Source: Trileptium ribeirensis (taxonomy: Eukaryota > Nematoda > Enoplea > Enoplida > Thoracostomopsidae). From it: a stretch of 64,000 bases of DNA. The notes beneath the pieces were generated by a model. The model was not told where the DNA came from and ran no database searches. It saw only the letters and a list, made by a program, of their open reading frames with translations. Shown in pieces: positions 26,701-38,700 of the stretch. Within the stretch, counting starts at the first letter, position 1. The number at the start of each line of letters is the position of its first letter. Location of the stretch: the NCBI GenBank assembly GCA_030248225.1, contig JASANE010018345.1, forward strand, positions 1-64,000, given 5' to 3'. Both the position numbers and the translations under genes were made by a program.

Positions 26701-29700
26701 AGGCCGTAACAGAAAACAATTTCTCCTGGTCCTGCGTTGTTAAAAACACACTTTATGCAAACGCGCCACAAATATTCTAATATAAACTTGTCATTGTATT
26801 ATAACTACGTACTATAAGCTATGTGCAAAATAACTTAAACACTTAAAACATTGTAGAATTAATCTCTCCTATCTGTAGGCAAGTCCAAGGACATATAGCC
26901 GATATTGTAACCATGCTATGTAATAAAAACATCAAAAATTTGCTTGCGATTGATACTTACAAGCTTCCTTGGCTCCAATGCTGCGCGAACCAATAAGACC
27001 TTCACGTTTTTTGTTTCGTATTAGACGAACTTTACCGTCATACTTTTTAATTTCTTCGTTTAGCTGCTCTTTTAGGTGACCTAAAAGGAAATGTGCACAA
27101 CTATAAAGAATAAATGCAAAAGCACGAACACATTTGGTAAAAGTGTTGGTTCATAAACAGGACACAAAATCAAAATATTGATTCTACCTCGCGTTTGGAT
27201 AGACTATTACACTTGAAAAATTACGCTATTTCATTCAGTTAAAAGCTTGTTTCATTTTATTCCACCACTATCGCTTACTTGGTACTTTAACTTCAACGGG
27301 CAACTATATATGTTACACTATAGAAGCAGTTTACAGTTAATATTATAACACTAGCAGAATTATGAATGATGAACTCAACGAAGCTAAATTCGACAATATT
27401 TTCTAACTTAACAACGTATTAGCAATACCTACTCAGTAATATTTTTTCTATTTAAACAAATTACATTCACACAAATGGATGAATTAAAACATGCTAAACA
27501 TAATTGAATTTTCTTTCACACAATTTTTTTACATGCAATCAGAAATGAATGAGATACCGGTTCGACATGAGCATACAAATGTTCTTACTTTGTCACTAGG
27601 CAGAAACACAAGCTCAGCTTGCTTCGGTTAGACAACGATAAATTAGCAATACATAACATAGCGCACTTAAATAAGATGATACATTTACTATTCCTAGTCA
27701 ACTGAAATAACCAGTAAAAATACTCTCTGAATACTCCTCAAGCCAAAATACTCCCTAAAATTCATTCCGTTTTACTGCACATAAACGTCTGAGTCTAAAT
27801 TCCACAACATCCTGCTCAGTTCTTATGTAATACTCTTTGAGTTATAAAAAGCTCTTCAGGAAACTAAAAGCTTGCAAACTGCATTAAGATTATTTTATCT
27901 GTTGACCACGTGTAGTGCCTGTGTCCTTTCGCGCGTTAATGCGATGAAAATGTATTCCCCACTGCATCACTGAGTTAACTGTATCTATGATTTTTCATAT
28001 ATCAGTGGGAGCAAAAACATTGGCGAAAATAAAAATTTATTATATGGCAAATTTGCTTTACTTTTTACTTTACCACTTCGCCTGTTTCATCTGAGCAATG
28101 TGGTAGTAATAAGTATCGAAAAATATTTAGTGCACAGAAAACATAAGGTTTCGGGTAATTAAAAGACGAACATGGGGACTTGGAACGCATGGCACCTCTA
28201 ACCACCTAGGGATAAGTCAGTATTGCAGCACTAAAGGCATCAACATTGCTACAAATATTGGAACAGAAGTCAAGCTCAACAGGGCCCGATTACTAAAGTA
28301 CCTATCTACTATCTAGCGAAACACAAAAGGTATCAACATTGGTACAAACACTCCAACGCACAATAAATGTCTTAAAACAACCATACAGATACTAAACTTA
28401 CTATGTTTGCTAAAATCGTCGACCAAGAGAATTTCCTTCAAAAGTTCAGTTGGTGAACGATTTAGAACCGACACAACGGTGCGAAGAAGTGGGGTCCAGC
28501 CTTCGTTATGAAACACGATTACTACAGTCGCAGTCGGCAACTTCTGAGGATAGTGCCAAAATTTACACCTGCAATAATTATTATATTAGACGGCTTGCAG
28601 AGACTGTTATTTAGAAGGCACCTTACCAAATACAAAATGGTACGTTTGACATTAACTATATATTCTAAAACATCCGGTCATATAAATAATATATCTGCAC
28701 CACAATATGAAATCGAAGTATTGACCTGACCAATCAAATCTACAAAAAAATCTTTAATAAAAATGGCGGCATAAACCAACAATATAACCAAATAAGCGGC
28801 TATTAGTTTGGGAACATGTTGAAAAGAAACGTGTAAAACCACAAACGTATACAACGGCTGCCACGCATGTCAGTTCCCGAACAGACTGAACTGCTGATAC
28901 AAAAAAGTTTGGTATATATCACAAAAAGCAACGCAAGAGATTGTGGAGATCATCGCACAGAACAAGCGAGAGAGACGAAGAAAGACAAAAACAAAAACAC
29001 GCACACCCCCCCGCGCAACAGAGAGGAGGGGGATTGAAAAAGAACATAAAATATGTGTAAATAGTCGCCAAAAAAAAGAAAAAGAGAAAATACCGCACAG
29101 GATAATACTAGGAGAACAACAAGCACGACAAAAGAAATAGATACCAACAAACACCAAAAAAACATAAAAATACAAACACAAAAAAAATACACCAAACGCG
29201 AGAAAGAACAAACACAAAACACACACAAATAAGACAGATACAAGAAAAAAAAACCATCCAAACAAAAAATAAGAGCCACGCGCAAAACCACAACGCAAAA
29301 ACAATATATACTAGACGAAGACTATAGAAAACTAAATAACATAGGAAAACTAACACAAAACGAGAGACAACCGCAAAAACAACGAAGAACCCAAACAAAC
29401 GAACAACCAAAACAGACACCCCACAACACGCGCAAAAAGCACCCACCCCAGATAAAAAACAAACCAAAAGCCCACAACACAACAAGCAAAGAAGCCAACA
29501 TGTATTACACGAATTTGTTTTCTCCAAATTTACCAAAATTATACCTGGGTGAACTAAACGTACTTATGGGTGCATCCACCCAATTGATTAAAGGTTCCCA
29601 GTAATTTGTAAATTGGAGAAAACAAGGACTAATTCAATTATCAGCATCATCGGAACGACATACATAGACTATACACACTTCAACATGTCCCAAACAATAG

Positions 29701-32700
29701 CGATATATGTATGCGCATTATAAAGATTTTTAGAGATGAGAATACTCGATTCATAGGAGATATTATATAACCAATAAATATATAAATAAACACCATAGAA
29801 GGCAAATAACACGCAAGCCAAAAAAAAGCAGAAACACAAGAAGCCACGCACAAACCAAACGAACACCCACGCCTAAAGTACTGTAACTGTCAAAGGAAAT
29901 CCGGGGGGGGGCATCCGGGGAGGGCTGCGTCAGTCCCCCATGTCGTCTTAATCGAATTAAAATAATAAAACTTAACGTTTAATTACGATTAAAAACTAGT
30001 AAAGGAAAATCTTGGCTATTTTTTGCTCTGTAATGAAAAATGTCAAGCAAATACAGGGAACTACCATATCACGATGGATTATCAGTTTTTAATCACCAAT
30101 AAAACTACCTGAAGGGTATGAACTGGGTGACCTTAAAACTTACATGCGCGACATGACGTTGTGGAGGTCGAAATCCTGGGATCTTAGGGAAGAAGAGGAA
30201 AAAAATAAAAAAAAAAAAAAACAAAAAAAAAAAAAACAACACAAAAAAAAAAAAAAACCAAAAAACAACACACCACACACCACAAACAAAAAAAAACAAA
30301 AAAAAAAACAAAAACAAACAAAAAACAACCCAAACCAAAACAAACAACCACAACATGTATTGTTTGTCTGAGAAGAGAGTTAACTACATGCGTTGTTTAA
30401 TGAATGAGAGCAACCGAGCATACAAAAATGTCTCCAGATCGTTATTAGTGTATAGTTTTCCACCTATACAAGTGATAAATCCATAGCATGACATGACTAA
30501 TGACATATAGAATCTAAGAATGCTAGACTAAATATATACTAGAAATTATGAAAAATAATAAGCCCCTGTACTGCTGGAGGTTTTAGCGGCGTGGCTCCTT
30601 GACATCTTTTGATGTGATTGGACAAAAATGGTAATTTTTTAAATTTCCCTTCGTATACTAGAATTCATAAATTACGTAAAAATGTCAGTTTTGTAAGCCA
30701 TCAACTTGTTTCCTTTCTCAGCGTTTGAGACGTGATTTATTAACCATTTAGTAAAGTATTGAAAATAAATTTTGAAAACACAAAATATAGAAAATTTTTG
30801 AATTAGAAGTGTCGAAATTACCGTTAGAAGCACAATATCCCATCATATTCTTACAAAATTCGACGCCGTAACCAAGGCCCTATGGTTGTATCTCCCTAGT
30901 AATTATCCCCAAATAGGAAAGTCAGGAACATGGCGAAGTAAAAAATAAAAATAACACATTTGAATACCTACTCTGGGTCTCGTGCATCAGGGATTGATCT
31001 GTTGAGAGGAATTAAATCGCTTGCGGCAACATTAAACCCATATCTGCTATTTGCAGTTTGAACTTTTTCAGAATTCAGGTCAATTTGCACACCAGCTCCA
31101 TCTTCGCCTAAAATTAAGATTCATACTAACAGTGTTATATACTAATAACTCGCAAAGCGAGGGGAAACAGAACGAGTGTAAGTATCCTGCGTTTATTGAC
31201 TATTTTGTCTTTCAAAATTCAGGTCTCTAAGCTCGCTTAAAGTTCCATGATAGCGATGATACTCCAACAATACATCATTGCAGCGTTACGCTCATTTTAG
31301 TGATATATCAACACCAAAGATCTTTTTGTTACTTCCTCCAATGACCAAAAAGACAAAATCTTTTGAAATTTATAAATAACAAACTTTAAAAAAATTATTT
31401 TTGACGAGTGATTTTTCAGTATTAGGGCTCTTAAGACACATACTACACCAATACAATTGCTGTTATCGTATTTACCAACCCCGAAAACCTATAGACACGA
31501 TCGATTGCTATTATACATACATCGATACTCGAAAAGTGGTGAAATTTGGAAAACTTATTTAACAGGTTAAATATCCGTATAATCAAATACTTCACCGCCA
31601 ACAAGCAAAATAATTTTAAATTTTTACTTTTTTGTGGTATGTTTAAACTTGGTATAAAGCTGGAAAACAAAATTATAGCACTCTATGAAAGGATTCATGG
31701 TGGTCTCCATCAAAATATAGGTTGCGAAAGATAAATACACGGACGTCCAAATTCAAACAATGTGACGCCTGGTCCATTTTGACCCATAAGACATGGTCAG
31801 CGAGTTTAGCGTATAACGAAAGGGTACAAATAGACTGCATTTACTAGATAGATAACTGCTCTTAGCGACAAGGAAAACCCTTGTAATGGAAGAGTGCACA
31901 TCTTAAATTTATAAATTATTGAGCGGAGGTCGGCGAAGCGTTTTTATTTTCTGTCTGAGAGTAAAAAGATCGATGTCCGTCCGTTCGTTCGGTCCGACGG
32001 ATCTCAAGAACCAATGAACAGATTTTAAAAAAACTTTTTTGTTTGAAAGCCTATCATGTCAGAGTGCGCACCTGATAATTGGGATTAAAAAATTTTGAGT
32101 GGTTAATTAGTAATTAGCTAAATGTGTGTTATTGTTATTGAAATAGAATCGTTTCGATCAAACCATTATAGGGTTTTTGGGTCGAAGAATTCAAATATAA
32201 TATTTTTACCAATGATAAAGACCTATGCCCTATGCAATGTAGTTACAAGAACATAAAATTGAGTACATTCGTAATGCCACAGCCCAAGCTCCGCTCACAA
32301 ATGTAGTTCCACTACCGACCAGTTGTATTGGCAAAATGCTAATTACTACTATTCGCATTTGATTAGAAGGAAATAATACATCGAATGGGTTAAAAAAACT
32401 CGTGCTGGGAAAAGTGTTTTTTGCTTGTAAATACAAATGCACTGGAAAAATGCTTTGGTTTAATTGGTATTTTGGAAAAACGCACTTCCGGTATTTTGGA
32501 AAAACGCTTTAAAATTAAATAGATAAACTTATGGTGGATTAGCTTATAGGTGAAATCCCTGTTGTGCACCTTTCATTGTGAGGATAAATATTTCAAATTT
32601 TGGTCGTAATTAATGTTTTCAATCATGCATCCAGTCGCTAAAATCATCCCTGGAATAGGCTACGTATAATTTATTATTATTATTATTATAACTATAATTT

Positions 32701-35700
32701 AGTCGTACCGTAACATTAATAGGTCAAAATTGGTAGTAGATAGTTTCTAACAGATATTAAGTATAGCAAATTTTGTCGATAATAAATGCAAAATAATAAA
32801 TACTCGTGTGTCCAGCTGCTAAAATCACCCTATGAGTCAAACCCCAGTTGTTACATTATTACATTTTTCCAAATAAACATGTTTAATAGGTAATGCTTTC
32901 AGTCGCTAAAATGACGATGAACAAGATGAAAGAAACCTCTAAGGTGCTTCATAGATTTTTGTTAAATTGAGGACATTTTTAACAACGTAGATTATAACGA
33001 AGAAATTAATGCTAATGTTTATTTTTGTGTCATAAAATGGAAAAAACATTGGTTTGACGCTGATTATTGCTAAGCTATATTATCGGCAGCTAAATTCGCC
33101 GCTCCAAAGCTATATTTCGTTATTTGTATCCCATTTCCTTGACATTGGATATAGTTCTGATAAAAACCTAAATAGACGAAATCAGTATTCATACTTTTAG
33201 GACCTAAAATTACAATTTTGACGATCTGTGAGTAGTATATCTTCGTAGAAAGTAAAATTTCCGACGGAAAGCCGTTTTAGCCACTTAAATCACTACCTTA
33301 CAAATGAAACAAAAATACCACATAAAATTAATGCCACAAGGCCAAAAATTGGAAAACCTAAAAATGACAAATTTGTATATTCTGTGATTGCGATGAATAT
33401 AACGTAGCCCGAAGATACCCTTCCCAACAAAAATACCCATTTTATAAATTGTGTCAAGCACCAGAAAGTGCGCTTGTAATCTTGGTAAATCAGTCTAAAT
33501 TGAAGTAAACTAACGTTATTTGCAACGCAGCTAGAAACTGCGTTCTTGGCAATGGACTGTATTTATTGAAACTGCGCGAGCAGCATCACAGTTTGTCTCA
33601 TTTATAGCATTCTGATTAGAAAGTTATCATCTAACTGACGGGCACTGTTTGTCCAACGCTAGCCTAAGCAGTGTCTCTAACCACTGATCAGAAAATTACC
33701 TTCTATCTATTATTTTCTCTTAGAATCATATAAACAAATAATTTCAAGTTTCCTGCAGAACATGTAACAAACGTATGTGTCGTAAAGGGGGGCGGCTGGA
33801 GTCAGAACGAAAGTGTGTATTCTACGCTCCCAGCTTTGCAAGCACATTCAATTTGACGCAGTATACGCAATGGTGTATATATAGTGGAAGGCATTTTTTT
33901 GCTCCGGGTATCCAAAAACCGGCACATTGATCGATGAATAAACATTATTAGCTTCCTCAGTCTCTTTAAAGTTTCAGAAAGGCAATAATGCCATCTCAAT
34001 ACATTAAGTTTAATGTAAAAGTTATTTTTAATACATTTTAAATCCACTATACCTTCATTTCTTCCTTCATCTGTTTACTATATATAAATTTCGAAGATCA
34101 GGTTCCGGTTCCGGTTTAAATGGACGGTTCCGATTCCGGTAAATTTCTGATCAGGTTATTCCCTGATATCTATATATAAAATTGACACCAATAAATTAAA
34201 ATTAGCGATATCGCCAATTTAAGAACTAATAATACAAATTTTGAAATTATGCGGTGCCTTTTATGTGGCCCGAATACATCCTCAAAAAATACGCATTTCT
34301 TATTAATCTGGATCACTTTGCGTGGTATAGCACGTATAGGTACATAACATTGATACTAAAGAACAAAATCAGCAATATTAGGCCTAAAATAACAAATTTT
34401 TCTAACATGACCCGAAAACACACTTCCCAACAAAAATGTCCATTTTTCATCAATCTGGATCACATTGCGTGACATAGTATATATACATAAAAGTGATACT
34501 AACACACTAACATTGCCAATATTGTCAATTTTGGGCAATTAACTTATTGGCAATAATTTGATATCTAAAATAGTGAGCCTCAAAATTACATTTCTGAAGA
34601 TTTACCACATTTATAACATCATCTGCACTCATAAGCTCCACTGAAAATTCATATTTTTGCTCTATTAAAGTTTGAAAGCGTGGCATAGAGTATATAACTA
34701 TATATACGCCGCAAAACTGGTTCGTATTTCAGGGCCGAAAATAGCGCCATAACGCGTCCTATAACGTGAAAATCACGAAATTTATGTAGATACAAAACCA
34801 AAGTCGATAAATAGAGAAAAGCAAAAAGAAAGTCGTGAAGAAAACCATCATCGGGCAAGAACATAACACAACGGTTGACAAACCTACGAAAGAAAATTTT
34901 AAAAACCCCACTGCCTACCAAAGAATAAAACGGTTAAAATAAAATTTCAGTTGAGCAAAAGGTTTTTGCTAGGCCAAAAAACACACTTTTTAAAATCCCT
35001 TCTGGGCAAGAACGCCCGTTCAGGGTAAAAATATCGAAAGAATAAAAATGTATCCTCGTTATACCATATCATGAGACTATAACACTATACAACACCCATC
35101 AAGGCTACCGGTATGGCGCTAGGTCGTAATGCAAAAAATAAGAAAAAAAAGCGGAAAATACAATGAACAATGTCATTCAGAGGGTCAAAGGGGCCCGCAC
35201 GATTTTTCTACAATGGCACCGTACGAATCCTCTCCGCGAGAACTCTCAAGCACCTCCAACACTGTATCTCCAACAATACGTAAACCCTGGCCCAAAACCA
35301 ATTTTTCACTCGTCGTGACAAAAATACTATATTTGGGTCCTATGCCGAGAACTCATAAACAGGGAGGTGTTTGTGGGTTCCCTTCGAGAACCTACAATTA
35401 TAAAATAAAAAAATGGGAAGATACATCCATCCGGGTGAAGAGTTATTAACTCCACAGACCGGCAAAAGATATTCTACGATTTTTGCCGCTAGCAAAGTTA
35501 TAGGTTGAAGCTCCCTGGTTCCGTTTCAAAAATTAACTTATACAAAAAGTAATTAAAAATCCCAGTCGGCTGCTTTAAAGCGTGTGCATTGAAAAATATC
35601 AACCAAATTTGCAATTTCTATACTTTTACGGCGACACACAACATGAACACGTGAACTTGTAAACAATGAACACTTGAACACAACATGTGACATTGTGATG

Positions 35701-38700
35701 CAAAAGTTGCGTATGATTTTATGACAATTCCGCGTGGAGATACACCCACGTTTGATGCAATCCTATCTATATCTTGCGTGATTTCTTGCATATAAACTAG
35801 TACATTTTGCTAAGTAAATCACTTGATCCATTAGTATAATCATGCACTCTACACGAACATCGTACTTTAAATATTGATAGTTTGTTACAAAACACTCTTA
35901 ATTTCTTAAAACTTCTGGTATTGCAAATGAAAGGTTAGAATGGAAGCGCAAAAACTTACTTGCCGTAAAGCCATTTTGTGTGATGTGGGTGTGCCAACAT
36001 TTAACAATATGCATTTCGTATTATTCTAGTTTTATTACGTTGAAAAATCTCGGGCGAAAAATACACTGCTGCATGCAGCATAGCACTCCTGGTTTTCAAA
36101 CATGAGATTTAACATTTGTGCGAGTGTGATCTCAATTCCCGTGTATTTGTACAGTTAGCAACAAAAATATTAAACATTTTCACTGTTAACTATTGTACCT
36201 TTAAAGTCTAATGCTAAATTTGATAACAATGTGCTTTCAAAACTATGTTAAAAGAGAAAATTTAGAAATTTGTCCCAGAGTGAATATTTATAAACGAAGA
36301 ACTGGTGAAGCAAGAGAAACTGGCGTGCTGTACTACAAGCCGTATTCGTCAAGCATACAATTCATTCCATATTGAAATTAATGTTTCGAAAATGAATCAA
36401 AATTTAGGGACTATGCAATGTCAAAATTTTCACCTAACCCAATCTCGAAATGTACTATATATCATAATTTACAGCTTTTTGAATATAGAATAAAACTGTA
36501 CCCTGATGCCTCACAAGAGAGTGAAGCAATACATGCAAAGCAGGGAATTACCGCATTTGGTGTTTATTACTATTCCAGGATGTTAAAACATACTAATTAC
36601 TAATTAATTATTAATTAGCTAAGTTTTTAAGAATTATCAAAGCGCTCAGAAATGCAAAATAATTGCTGACGTCGGTTTTCGGTGCCGCTGCTCACGAATA
36701 CGACATTCCGTATAGTTAATTAATTAGCTAAATAAATGTTAATTTTATGAAATTTTTAAAATTACCTCAAAATTGTTGATTATTTTGCACTGGGTGTATT
36801 CGATGTTGCTCATCATGAATGCATGACTGTTAAAGCTCTATGGTTATCAAGTGTCCTAATTAGTTAGCTAATTAGTTGATATTATTAATTAATTACCTAA
36901 CTTTTAGCTAGTTAGCTTTTTGTATGGCGGATTTGACTTCAACTGTTTAAAACGTAATACTTATTATAAATCGGTTTAATATTTGTTGAATACATGTATA
37001 CATAAATAAGATATAAAATACTTTGCCTATTACTCCGCTAACTTTTGTAATTTATCACGTTTACTAGTATATGGTTCTAAAAATATAAGAAGGTATACTA
37101 TAATTTTTTTATCAGTGGTTAGAGACATCGTTTAGGCTAGCGTTAAGTAACCAGTGCCCGTCAGCTACATGATGACGATGACGACTTTCGGATCAGACTG
37201 CTATACATGAGACAAACTGTGATACTGCTTGTAGAGCTTTAATAAATGCAGTTCAATGGAAGAAAAGCAGTTTCTGGCTTTGATGCAGATATGTACTTTA
37301 GTGAAATTTATATTGATTTACAAAGTTTACAAGTGTTAGTGTTAGTTTTAGTGTTTGGCGCAATTTATATTACTCAAGCTTACAGCTATGTACTTCTAAA
37401 TAATCCGTAGTCAGCTATCGGGAGGAATCGGTTTAATTCTATCATATACCGCAGACTTCTGAACGGATAAAATAGCTGCTACAAGCATCAACCTGACCTT
37501 GTTTTGTTAACAAACTCCTGCAGGGGCAACATGAAAAATTCCTGAAATTGTGTGTCCTACTTACGTTTCATAAGAAAGTTTGCTGAGTTAATCTTTTCTT
37601 TTGATTGGTTGTATTGGAGCTTGATAATTGCGTATATATTGCGCACATATGTTTGTACCACAGATGAAGCCAAATTGTGGAAAATTTTGCTTAAATTTTC
37701 CTGTTCCGTTATGGTTTTTTACTTTTGCCGGAAACGCAACCGGAACACGAGTTTCGCCCGAAATTACCTAACCGGGAATTATTTTACAATTTAGAACAAA
37801 GAAATAAAAAATAGAAACTGGAGCTCTATGAACCCAATCTCGCAAAATCGAAGAAAATCACACATAGAATAAAACTCATTTGCGGACTAACAAAAATAGA
37901 ATTAACAAAAATGTATGAAAAACAACTTTTACATTAAACTTAATGTGTTCCGATGGTATTATTGCCTTTCTGAAACTTTAACGAGACTGAGGAAGCTAAT
38001 AATGTTTATTTATTGATCAATATGTCGATTTTAGGACACCCTGAGCAAAAAATGCCTTCCACTACATACCCGTGATACAATGCGTCAAACTGAATATTCT
38101 TACAACATATGCAGTGTAAAATAAACAATTTCGGTCTGTTTCCAGTCGCCTCCCTTTACTATACATACGTTTGTTGCATGTTCTTCTGTAAGAAACTTGA
38201 AATTATTTGATTATATAGTTCTAATAGAAAATAGTAGAAGGTAATTTTCTGATCAGTGTTACGAGACACTGTTTAGGCTAGCGTTGGGCAAACAGTGCCC
38301 GTCATTAGATGATAATGATGCTAGCATTACTTTAGTTCAATGTAGACTGATTTACAAAGATTACAAGCGCAGTGGCTGGTGCTTCACGTTTATTTATGTT
38401 AGCCAAGCTTACGCTAAGTACTTCTACGTAATCATTACTCTGTTTCCGAGTGAGACCGGTTTAATTCGAACATGCCCCGCAGACTTATGAATGTGCAAAA
38501 TAGCTGCTACAAGCACCGACTTGGCTTTGTTTTGTTAAACAAACTTCTGCAGGTAAAGGTGAAAAATTCCTACTGAAATTACGCGCCTTACTTACGTTTC
38601 ATACGGTAAATTGCTGAGTTATTTTTTCTTTTGGTTGGTTGTACTCGAACTTGATCATTGTATACATATATTATATAAGTTTGCACCATCGATGAAACAA

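Noticed and set aside
28870..30356. Several 65-144 residue ORFs rich in Phe, Cys, Val and Leu that look like membrane proteins
   Set aside because: They are products of the A/C-only composition read on the minus strand; no family similarity and the frames overlap one another.
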